A stretch of 64,000 nucleotides of DNA, from the NCBI RefSeq assembly GCF_004216895.1, contig NZ_SGXE01000002.1, positions 372,001 to 436,000 on the forward strand, read 5' to 3'. This document shows positions 45,648 through 53,848 of the stretch, one piece after another. The stretch comes from Aquimarina brevivitae. GTDB lineage: Bacteria; Bacteroidota; Bacteroidia; Flavobacteriales; Flavobacteriaceae. Position numbers and translations under genes: made by a program. Position 1 is the first letter of the stretch; each line of letters starts with the position of its first letter. The notes under the pieces are model-generated. The model ran no database searches. It saw only the letters and a list, made by a program, of their open reading frames with translations, and had not been told where the DNA came from.

Positions 45648-46195
45648 GAGCGTTGGCTTTACCTTAAAGATAATAACTTTTGTTAAAAAAATTAAGTTTT
45701 TTTTAGTCTTATTTGCTAAAAAACAAACCTTTACGTTTTAGTTGTACCACTGTTATGGAAATAGTGTTGTTACCAACAAGGTCACCTGTAAGATCAGAAG
45801 ATGAAACATTATACCCAGGAATAACTCTTATCATTTTATTAGTATCCCTTTTCCAAAAAAAGTAATATTATAAACAAACGCTTTATTTTATGTATTTGTT
45901 TTTAAGTCTTTCTGAAGTATTCACTTATGAAATTACTTAAAAAAGTAAATTCTCATCTTTATTAAAAATATTGGGAAGTTTTGTTTAACGCTTCTTCCAC
46001 AAGTCCATTTATAATAGTATGAAAATATGCAATGTTAACTTATGCTACCGAAGTAAAGTAGTGATTTGACTGATAGCATATATCATAGTTGAACTACCAG
46101 TGTAAAATGTCCATTATTGCAAAATCTATTGTAGATTTCAAATAATTAGGAATACAAATCAAGGATACATTAATAAGCTGTAGCAAATTGATTAC
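45648..46195. other. Intergenic region between two small genes
   Basis: It contains one weak 41-codon frame on the minus strand at 45709-45834 (MIRVIPGYNVSSSDLTGDLV...). I see no clear promoter, repeat or RNA motif. The region is AT-rich throughout. Confidence 0.35.
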
Positions 46196-46360
46196 CTATG
46201 GAAGTGCCTCCAGCTCTTGGAGAACAGCCTCCGCTTCAGCTTGTTTGTCATCACTTGCTTTTCTATTGGTATGTGACAATTTATGAGCTTCTTCCAATAG
46301 TTTTGCATACTTCTTTTGAAGAATTTCCTTTTTAGATTTCTTTTTGAAAAAATTGAACAT
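46196..46360 (-). CDS. Lacal_2735 family small protein
   Basis: 54 residues from the ATG at 46358-46360 to TAG at 46196-46198. The sequence MFNFFKKKSKKEILQKKYAK, then a helix with SHTNRKASDDKQAEAEAVLQ, matches the small Lacal_2735 family of Flavobacteriaceae in length and pattern. The protein is a charged helical hairpin with no signal peptide. Function unknown. It sits upstream of the serine hydrolase gene but reads away from it. Confidence 0.8.
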   Translation of the reverse strand: MFNFFKKKSKKEILQKKYAKLLEEAHKLSHTNRKASDDKQAEAEAVLQELEALP

Positions 46361-46432
46361 GATAAATTTTATTATATGAGTTTATAAGATACTACCTACT
46401 CGTTTAATCAGAACGAAAGATTATCTTAAAGT

Positions 46433-47743
46433 TTAATCCTCAATTAAAATACCTTTAAAATCGACCCCCTTCCATCTCATAATCACATCATAGCTGTTAA
46501 GGCTATCAGATTTTTGAAAAATGAAAGAATCTGTGGATTTTGGATTGTCAAAAAACGTACTGTCATTCTCTGCTTTAAGCGCCACTTCGCGTTGATCATC
46601 TTGATAAAAAACCAGACTGTCATTTTCTACCCGAAATTCTAATATTTTGTGATTAAATTCGGCTACATCGTATTTACCTTTATAATTATGGAGAATAGCT
46701 GGTGATATGGTCATACTTGTTCTATGTAGCGGTTTTGGAATGGTATATGGTTTTTCTTCGATTATGTTTTCTAAGTCAGTTATGATTTGTGCAAAAGGTA
46801 TTTCATCATAATTACATAAAAATGCGAAACTGTAGTTTTTAAGTATATCAGTTTGTACGTGTGCACGTATTCCTTCGGATCCACCGGAATGTCCAATGAT
46901 GCCTTGCTCATTTTGCAATTCAGTAACGAAAGGTTCTTTACGAACATACTCCATAAGCTTCATCAAATCTGAAGTAGTAGAGTAGAGGTTAACTTGTCGG
47001 TTACGCTCTTCATTAAAATGATCCACTTCTGTAATCGAGTCATTTTGTAAGCTATGGTAATATGCGAATTGATGTAGATTTTTAACGTTGGAATAAAAAT
47101 GTGCTCCCGTATGTTCCATCTCCAAAGGATCGAATATTTCATCTTGTGCATATTGCACAAATGGTTTACCAGTTATTTGATGTATGATATAGTACAGTAG
47201 TTCGTATCCGAGGTTAGAATAGCGATATGCAGTACCCGGTTCAAATTCTAAAGCAGCTTTTTTAATCAAAGCGATAGTTTCCTCAATCTCCATCGCAAAA
47301 AAATCATACTCCTGATCCAACCTTCTTGGTAAGCCCGATGTATTATCCATTAGATGCTGAATAGTTACCTTATCTCCATAAGGAAAATCATTTAAATACG
47401 TATTAATCGTTTTACTTCTTTCTATTAGGCCTTTCTGTTCTAATTGTAATACTGCAATCTTTGCTACTAATTTGGATATGGAACGGATGTCAAATTGATG
47501 ATTTTTGGTGACATATAGATGAGAATTTTTATCTTTTGTTATCGAATAGGCCTTATTCAGTAGAGTTTCACCATTGCTAGTTACAACCACAGCTCCATTG
47601 AATTTTTTCAGTTTTGTGAGGGCAGAGAAGTACTCATCTATCTTTGAGTAAGTCATTGCTTGTTGTTGGGTCAATTTTTGTTCTGTATGCTGACAACCAA
47701 AACAAACCATTGCTAAGAAAAGAAAAACTATTTTGTACATCAT
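46433..47743 (-). CDS. Class C beta-lactamase-like serine hydrolase, lipoprotein
   Basis: 436 residues with a lipoprotein signal (YKIVFLFLAMVCFGCQHTEQ, Cys 17). The S-x-x-K motif is FDIRSISKLVAKI, the Y-x-N motif is YRYSNLGYELLYYI, and the KTG-equivalent is the H-x-G of IIGHSGGSEGIRAHV. This is the serine hydrolase/class C beta-lactamase family, many members of which act on D-amino-acid peptides or esters. The C-terminal 100 residues form a beta-barrel-like lipocalin domain (HNYKGKYDVAEFNHKILEFR). Likely last gene of the peptide-scavenging operon. Confidence 0.88.
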   Translation of the reverse strand: MMYKIVFLFLAMVCFGCQHTEQKLTQQQAMTYSKIDEYFSALTKLKKFNGAVVVTSNGETLLNKAYSITKDKNSHLYVTKNHQFDIRSISKLVAKIAVLQLEQKGLIERSKTINTYLNDFPYGDKVTIQHLMDNTSGLPRRLDQEYDFFAMEIEETIALIKKAALEFEPGTAYRYSNLGYELLYYIIHQITGKPFVQYAQDEIFDPLEMEHTGAHFYSNVKNLHQFAYYHSLQNDSITEVDHFNEERNRQVNLYSTTSDLMKLMEYVRKEPFVTELQNEQGIIGHSGGSEGIRAHVQTDILKNYSFAFLCNYDEIPFAQIITDLENIIEEKPYTIPKPLHRTSMTISPAILHNYKGKYDVAEFNHKILEFRVENDSLVFYQDDQREVALKAENDSTFFDNPKSTDSFIFQKSDSLNSYDVIMRWKGVDFKGILIED

Positions 47744-47808
47744 TTTAAATTTTATGCAAACTAAAAGGAATTTAAATTCATAAAATTGTAAAAATGGTAG
47801 CTGTTCTT

Positions 47809-48615
47809 TTATTGATGTCTAAAGAAAAATTCAGGCAGGTCCTTAAATAGTTTTGATGGCGTAGTACCACAAGCTTTTTTGAAATCATTATTGAAATGTG
47901 CCTGATCAAAATATCCTGAAGCTATAGCCAATTCGGTAAAAGATAGTTTAGGGTTTTTAATCTTGTAGCGTATGGCCTCCACGATTCTTACAATAGCAAT
48001 AAATCGCTTCAGCGTATACATTACTTCTGTTTTAAAAACGGCATTGAGCTGTTGGCGATTGATATCAAAAATTGCTGAGAGCTCATTTACAGTAGTTATT
48101 CCTTTACAATTATAAATATGGTTACATATGTTTTCAACCAAATTAACGGTAGCTGTCTTATGGGGTAGATGTTTTACTATAAATGCTTTGAAATGTTCAT
48201 TTTGTTCTTCAAATTTTTTTGCTTCAAATATTTTTTGATGAGCAATTTCTATTGGTTTTCCATAGATGGGGGCTAAGTCATATATGCCCGCGGATGTTGG
48301 TAAATCGAAAAAAGTTCGATTCCACCAAGGCTGCACTTTTGCGGTATAAAAGGTGAGCTGTTGACCAAAATTCAATTTATAGGGCGGAGCCAATTGATGT
48401 ATGGTAAAGGTTTTAGATGAAATTGGGGCAAGTTGGTCATCAGCATACTTCATGATCGATTTCCGTTCTTTAAAAAAAACAAAGTCATAACAACCATCAT
48501 CTACCACGATACGGTATTGATCTTCTTGTAGCCCCTTAAAACGTAATCGATAGGTTTCTTTAATGTAGTCCTTAAGCTCCTCATCAGGCTGTTCAGCAAC
48601 AATATCAAACTCCAT
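47809..48615 (-). CDS. AraC family transcriptional regulator
   Basis: 268 residues. The first 130 form a ligand-binding domain of the DUF6597 type (IVVDDGCYDFVFFKERKS, QLTFYTAKVQPWWNRTFFDL). The C-terminal 100 are an AraC HTH: TTVNELSAIFDINRQQLNAVFKT and LSFTELAIASGYFDQAHFNNDF, ending with CGTTPSKLFKDL. It starts 3 bp after the M1 peptidase gene, so it is made with the enzymes and probably regulates them. The effector is unknown. Confidence 0.88.
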   Translation of the reverse strand: MEFDIVAEQPDEELKDYIKETYRLRFKGLQEDQYRIVVDDGCYDFVFFKERKSIMKYADDQLAPISSKTFTIHQLAPPYKLNFGQQLTFYTAKVQPWWNRTFFDLPTSAGIYDLAPIYGKPIEIAHQKIFEAKKFEEQNEHFKAFIVKHLPHKTATVNLVENICNHIYNCKGITTVNELSAIFDINRQQLNAVFKTEVMYTLKRFIAIVRIVEAIRYKIKNPKLSFTELAIASGYFDQAHFNNDFKKACGTTPSKLFKDLPEFFFRHQ

Positions 48616-48618
48616 ACG

Positions 48619-50268
48619 CTATAGGCGTTTTTTGAGAATATAGAAATTGTTGTCTACGTTAATCTCCCCTTCATTTTTTAATTTCTTAGTTTGCCAATCT
48701 TTGGTAGGCTGAATCCAAAGCTCCTGATTACCTACAAAAATACGTACGGGCATATCAAAATTTTCGACAATATTGGTGTATCGATAGGTGAGTTCCCCTT
48801 GATTCAATTTATATTCCAAAGTTGGGATTTTTACGGTTCTTAGATACTGATCAAAAAATTCTGTTAGATCAATTCCGCTTTGTTTACTAATATAATCTTC
48901 GATTTGTTGAGTAGTTACTGTTTTGTGGTAAAAGGTTTCATTGAGCCCACGTAAGATCGTTCGCCATTTATTGTCATCATCAATAAGTTGCCTTAGCGTA
49001 TGTAGTATATTAGAACCCTTATAATACATATCGCTAGATCCTTCTTTGTTTACATTATAGGTTCCGATAATAGGGCTGTCATTTTGAATAAGTTTACGGA
49101 TCCCGATTACATATTCGTTGGCTGCATCAGTACCGTAATAGTAGTCAATAAATAAGCTTTCGGAATAGGTTGTAAACCCTTCATGCACCCACATATCCGC
49201 TGCATCTTTGTAGGTGATGTTATTGGCAAACCATTCGTGTCCTGCCTCGTGAATGATGATATAATCAAATTTACTTCCCCAGCCTGATCCAGATAAATCA
49301 TATCCTCTATACCCATTAACATAGCCGTTGCCATAGGTAACAGAACTCTGATGTTCCATACCTAGATAAGGCACTTCAACTAATTTAAAACTATCTTCAT
49401 AGAAAGGGTAGGGCCCAAACCAGTGTTCAAAAGCTTTCATCATTTTGGGTGCATCTTTGAATTGAGATTTGGCTTTATCCAAATTATAACTCAATACATA
49501 ATAATCCATATCCAATGGGCCTTTTTCGCCATCATAGGTTTCTCCAAAATGTACATAATCGCCGATATTGATATTAACACCGTAATTATTGATCGGGTTG
49601 CTAACAAACCAATGAAATGTCGTAGTGTTATCTTCTTTTTCTTCTGTTTTAAGAAGTCTTCCGTTGGAGACGTTAGTTAACCCCTTAGGAACATTAACAC
49701 TTATTTTCATACTATCAACCTCGTCATACATATGATCTTTATTTGGCCACCATACGCTAGCCCCTAAACCTTGGCAAGAAGAAGCAATAAAATGTTTGCC
49801 ATTTTGATCTTTTTTCCAGGAAATACCACCATCCCAGGGTGCATTAACCGCTTCCCTTGGTTTTCCACCATAATAAATGTCTAGCGCTTTAATCTCACCA
49901 ATTTTTTGAGGTTCTTGCAAAGTAATAAAGTGAGCATTACCTTCAGAAGTCACTTCGAGCTCCTTACCATTTTGGGTAACTTTATCAATAGTCATAGGAG
50001 ACTGTAAATCTATTTGAAGCCTTTTATTAGGCTGTAACACTTTATACTGAACTGTGTTTTTACCTTCAATTGTTTTTTTATCCGGATCTACTTTGATATC
50101 TAAATGATAGTAGGTAAGATCCCACCATTCTCGTTCTGGTGTTATGGAACCTCGTAAAGTATCTTGTCGTGTAAACTGTTTTTCCTGACCAAAACCGAAA
50201 GCTACTATACCAATAGTTAGTAATAGGAATGATTTCAATTGCGTTGTATTTATTGTGGATTTAGACAT
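48619..50268 (-). CDS. M1 family metallopeptidase, secreted
   Basis: 549 residues with a signal peptide (SFLLLTIGIVAFGFG). The M1 active site is HEAGHEWFANNITYKDAADM (about 338-357) followed by the second Glu in WVHEGFTTYSESLF, giving a complete zinc site. The exopeptidase GxMEN-type motif appears as YLGMEHQSSVTYGNGY, with His in place of Asn. The beta-sandwich N-domain covers 30-230. By family knowledge it is a zinc aminopeptidase acting in the periplasm. It sits between the symporter (9 bp) and the AraC gene (3 bp). Confidence 0.93.
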   Translation of the reverse strand: MSKSTINTTQLKSFLLLTIGIVAFGFGQEKQFTRQDTLRGSITPEREWWDLTYYHLDIKVDPDKKTIEGKNTVQYKVLQPNKRLQIDLQSPMTIDKVTQNGKELEVTSEGNAHFITLQEPQKIGEIKALDIYYGGKPREAVNAPWDGGISWKKDQNGKHFIASSCQGLGASVWWPNKDHMYDEVDSMKISVNVPKGLTNVSNGRLLKTEEKEDNTTTFHWFVSNPINNYGVNINIGDYVHFGETYDGEKGPLDMDYYVLSYNLDKAKSQFKDAPKMMKAFEHWFGPYPFYEDSFKLVEVPYLGMEHQSSVTYGNGYVNGYRGYDLSGSGWGSKFDYIIIHEAGHEWFANNITYKDAADMWVHEGFTTYSESLFIDYYYGTDAANEYVIGIRKLIQNDSPIIGTYNVNKEGSSDMYYKGSNILHTLRQLIDDDNKWRTILRGLNETFYHKTVTTQQIEDYISKQSGIDLTEFFDQYLRTVKIPTLEYKLNQGELTYRYTNIVENFDMPVRIFVGNQELWIQPTKDWQTKKLKNEGEINVDNNFYILKKRL

Positions 50269-50277
50269 AGTAATCTC

Positions 50278-52212
50278 TTAAAGAATATTTGATTTAATTC
50301 GTTTCCAAAGTTTAAAAATGATAAAAGCGGCTATGATAGCAATTAGCGATAAAATGGTTGCTTTAACGTATTGACCATAGATAAAATAACCTGTTGCAAA
50401 TAACACACCATAAATCAAAACACAACCTACCAGCATTGCTAAAATACCTGAGGGAACGCTCCATTTTTCTGTGGTGTTTAGTATTCCTTTTTGTTTTGTT
50501 TTTTCGATTATTTTTTTCCATCCAGGACCCCCGGGTTGCGTTTTAGCGTAAAAATTCGTTAGCACATCTTCCGTTTCAGGTTTGGTGATAAAAGTGGCAA
50601 TAATCCATATGATTGTTGTGATTAACACTACCAATGGATATTTACTCCAACTTGGTAAAAGATCTTCACCAAATAAGGCGTTAGAAACTGTTTGTGTATT
50701 GAAAATTAGGGAAACTATACCTGATGCAAACATGGCAGAAATCTCGCTCCACGCATTGATACGCCACCAAAACCACCTGAGAATAAAGATTAGTCCTGTA
50801 CCCGCGCCAAACATGATGATATAATCAAAAAGTTGTTTCGCATTGGTAAGAAACAAAGCTAGTAGTGCACTACAAATCATTAAAATTGCGGTAGATACTC
50901 TACCAACAGTAACCAATTCTTTTTCTGAAGCATTTTTATTAATCTGTTGCACATAAAAATCATTGACCACATAGGAGGAACCCCAGTTGAGATGAGTAGA
51001 TATGGTGGACATAAAAGCTGCGATTAAGGATGCCAAAACTAAACCGAGTAAACCAGAAGGTAATCGCGTTAGCATAGCAGAATAGGCAAGGTCATGACCA
51101 ATTTTGTCTTTTTGTACTTTGTCTTCAGGGAAAGCTTTTCGTATAGCCGTCAATCCTTCGGATGCAAAGTAATAGGTGTCCATTTGTTTTTGTTCTTCCT
51201 GAGTCAAACCTCTTGAATTGGAAACCTCTTGCAGAGCTACGTATTTTTCTTTGGCAATATCCATTGCTTCGGGATCATCTTTTGGAAAAATTACTAATGA
51301 AGCCAGGGCCACTAATATCCATGGCCAGGGCCGGATAGCATAATGCATAATATTGAAAAAGAAGGTAGCTCCGATAGCGTGGTTTTCATCTTTGGCGGCT
51401 AACATTCGCTGCGCAATATAACCACCACCTCCTGGTTCTGCTCCCGGGTACCAAGAACTCCACCATTGTACCGCCAAGGGGATGATTAGTAGGGTAATTA
51501 CCAATTCCGTATTGTCAAAATCAGGAAGTAACGAGATTTTATCTACTACTTGGGGATGCGTAATGAGGTTGGTCATACCATCAACCTCTGGTAAGTTAAT
51601 GATATAATATGCTGCTCCTATTGACCCAACCATAGCGGTAAAGAATAACAAAAAATCGGTATAAACAACTCCTTTAAAACCACCAATAGCACTGAAAATA
51701 ACGGTTACTACTGAAGCAATACCTACCGTTTCTATAGGAGACAAACCTAACATGACTTGTCCAATTTTAATGGCTGCAAGTGTAACCCCAGACATCGCCA
51801 AAATATTAAATACTACTCCTAAGTATAAGGCTCGGAAACCTCTCAAAAAATGGGCAGGTTTACCACCATACCTTAGGTCATAGAATTCTATATCTGTTTT
51901 GACATTAGACTTTCTCCATAATTTAGCATATACAAAAACAGTTAATAATCCTGTAATCAAAAAGGCCCACCAGGCCCAGTTACCAGACACACCTCCTTTT
52001 CGAACGATATCCGTAACAAGATTGGGCGTATCTGTAGAAAATGTAGTGGCAACCATGGACAGCCCCAGTAACCACCAAGGCATATTTCTTCCAGAAAGGA
52101 AAAATTCAGTAGCGTTTTTTCCTGATTTTTTGGATACATAAAGACCAATGAAAAGGGTAAGCGCGAAAAAGGAAAATATAAGTCCTATATCTAGGTTAGA
52201 AAGTTCTATCAT
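50278..52212 (-). CDS. Sodium/solute symporter (SSS family)
   Basis: 644 residues with about 14 membrane segments. The first segments (DIGLIFSFFALTLFIGLYVS) and FLSGRNMPWWLLGLSMVATTFSTDTPN contain the SSS signature, and GFKGVVYTDFLLFFTAMVGS is the conserved TM4-5 region. A long loop (about 300-370) interrupts the core. By family knowledge it uses the sodium gradient to import a small solute. Its neighbours, two peptidases, suggest amino acids or small peptides, but the substrate is not predictable. It is first in the operon with M1, AraC and probably the serine hydrolase. Confidence 0.92.
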   Translation of the reverse strand: MIELSNLDIGLIFSFFALTLFIGLYVSKKSGKNATEFFLSGRNMPWWLLGLSMVATTFSTDTPNLVTDIVRKGGVSGNWAWWAFLITGLLTVFVYAKLWRKSNVKTDIEFYDLRYGGKPAHFLRGFRALYLGVVFNILAMSGVTLAAIKIGQVMLGLSPIETVGIASVVTVIFSAIGGFKGVVYTDFLLFFTAMVGSIGAAYYIINLPEVDGMTNLITHPQVVDKISLLPDFDNTELVITLLIIPLAVQWWSSWYPGAEPGGGGYIAQRMLAAKDENHAIGATFFFNIMHYAIRPWPWILVALASLVIFPKDDPEAMDIAKEKYVALQEVSNSRGLTQEEQKQMDTYYFASEGLTAIRKAFPEDKVQKDKIGHDLAYSAMLTRLPSGLLGLVLASLIAAFMSTISTHLNWGSSYVVNDFYVQQINKNASEKELVTVGRVSTAILMICSALLALFLTNAKQLFDYIIMFGAGTGLIFILRWFWWRINAWSEISAMFASGIVSLIFNTQTVSNALFGEDLLPSWSKYPLVVLITTIIWIIATFITKPETEDVLTNFYAKTQPGGPGWKKIIEKTKQKGILNTTEKWSVPSGILAMLVGCVLIYGVLFATGYFIYGQYVKATILSLIAIIAAFIIFKLWKRIKSNIL

Positions 52213-52370
52213 TACACAAAAATGAGATTTAAGCGCTAAAAATAGTAAAAACTAACTCCTTTTTTATACATCGATTCTAAAATAGTGAATACCGGCATTG
52301 CATTATCCTTAGGTAGGGTGGATAGCGCATAGGATAATTTCATCCTTTTGCTTTAAAGTTTTTTTGATTA

Positions 52371-53708
52371 CTATCTAAAAACTTTTGAAGGAAATACTAC
52401 GGGGCTTTCGAATCCATCTTTTCCTACTGTGGCTATACCAAAGAAATAATTATCAATCACGATTCCATCTAATGTAAATTCATTTACATCACCAACAAAT
52501 CTACTGTGATCCCAGGTAGGAGAGGTTGTGTCTCGCCAATATATTTTATATCCTTTTACATCGGGGTCTGCAACTTTTTTCCAGCGAAATTTTACCGAAG
52601 GCTCTACAATACCACCGATCTCCACTTCTTCAGGTGTAGGAGGAGCCCAGGCTATACTTGCCAGATTGATTGCATTAACTGCGGTTAGTTTGGCAGCATA
52701 ATCAAAATTAACGTGCTTCACTACATCGCCGTATTCAATATTATTTTCTGTTCGAATATCTTGATGTTGCTGGGTGTAGTTTTCATGAGCTTCCATAATA
52801 CGTATACCTGCATAGCCAGCATCATTAAAAGGTCTATGATGTCCCCCTCGTCCAAAGCGATCTAGTCGATAAATCATCATAGGATTCATCTCCGGCATAT
52901 AAGTCTGGGTGGTTTTATGAACATATCGGGCCAGCTGTCTCGATATCCCATCTACTTCGCCACCATAATACCGTCTGGCGTTTCGTTCGCGTTCGGTTTC
53001 TGTGGGTGGAGTAGGTTCAGAAAAGATTCTAAAGGTGCGATTATCGATAACACCGTCTACACCTTTTATATTTCCGATCATATCATTATTAAGAATCCCT
53101 ACTATATCCCATCCTTGTTTTTGAGCATAAGCAGCTAAACCTTTGCCGCCAAATAAACCTTGCTCTTCTCCGGAGAGGCCTACATAAATTATACTGCTGT
53201 CAAATTGATATTTTGACAATACGCGAGCAGCTTCGATGGTTCCTGCCATTCCACTTGCGTTATCATTGGCACCTGGAGAGTCAGAAGTAAAATCAGTTGG
53301 ATCCGTAACTCTGGAGTCTATATCACCACTCATAATAATAAAGCGATTAGGGTGTTTGGTACCCCGCTGGATGGCAACCACATTAACAACCATTACATCT
53401 TTTACAATTCGTTCATTGGTTCCTTTTTCGACTAAATCTTTTTGATAAAAAACGTGAAGGCATCCATTACAGTTATTTGAGATGTTTTCGAATTCAGCTT
53501 TTATCCATCTTCTAGCCGCTCCGATACCCCGTGTTTCGGACACGGTATCGCTTAGCGTATGTCGGGTTCCAAAATTGGCTAAGGTTTTTATGTCTTGTGC
53601 TATTCGATCTGGGGACACAGAATTAATAATATCGTATATTTTTGGTTGGGTTTGAGCAAAAATTGCTGTTGAAAAAAGTAAACTTAACAATAAAAAATGG
53701 GTCTTCAT
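52371..53708 (-). CDS. M28 family peptidase with FnIII-like C-terminus, secreted
   Basis: 445 residues with a signal peptide (KTHFLLLSLLFSTAIFA). M28 metal ligands: GANDNASGMAG (Asp), LSGEEQGLFGGKGL (Glu), ILNNDMIGN (Asp), and MEAHENYTQQHQD (His). The first ligand motif, usually H-x-D, reads SGDIDSR, with Asp in place of His. The C-terminal 85 residues (VEPSVKFRWKKVADPDVKGY) form an FnIII-like module. By family knowledge it is an aminopeptidase. It is 158 bp upstream of the symporter gene, on the same strand. Confidence 0.88.
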   Translation of the reverse strand: MKTHFLLLSLLFSTAIFAQTQPKIYDIINSVSPDRIAQDIKTLANFGTRHTLSDTVSETRGIGAARRWIKAEFENISNNCNGCLHVFYQKDLVEKGTNERIVKDVMVVNVVAIQRGTKHPNRFIIMSGDIDSRVTDPTDFTSDSPGANDNASGMAGTIEAARVLSKYQFDSSIIYVGLSGEEQGLFGGKGLAAYAQKQGWDIVGILNNDMIGNIKGVDGVIDNRTFRIFSEPTPPTETERERNARRYYGGEVDGISRQLARYVHKTTQTYMPEMNPMMIYRLDRFGRGGHHRPFNDAGYAGIRIMEAHENYTQQHQDIRTENNIEYGDVVKHVNFDYAAKLTAVNAINLASIAWAPPTPEEVEIGGIVEPSVKFRWKKVADPDVKGYKIYWRDTTSPTWDHSRFVGDVNEFTLDGIVIDNYFFGIATVGKDGFESPVVFPSKVFR

Positions 53709-53848
53709 TCGTGTAACGTTTTAGGGTTGAAGATAAATAAAACTCATAAAGTCCCTTGTTGCCTTAACATATTTATAAGGATAATCAGGTTGATCTTCTT
53801 AATATTTTGTTATGATTTCTTACTTTTAAAGCATAATCCCCAAAAGGT

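Noticed and set aside
45709..45834. 41-codon minus-strand frame starting MIRVIPGYN
   Set aside because: Too short and without a signal, membrane segment or known family; kept only as a note in the intergenic entry.
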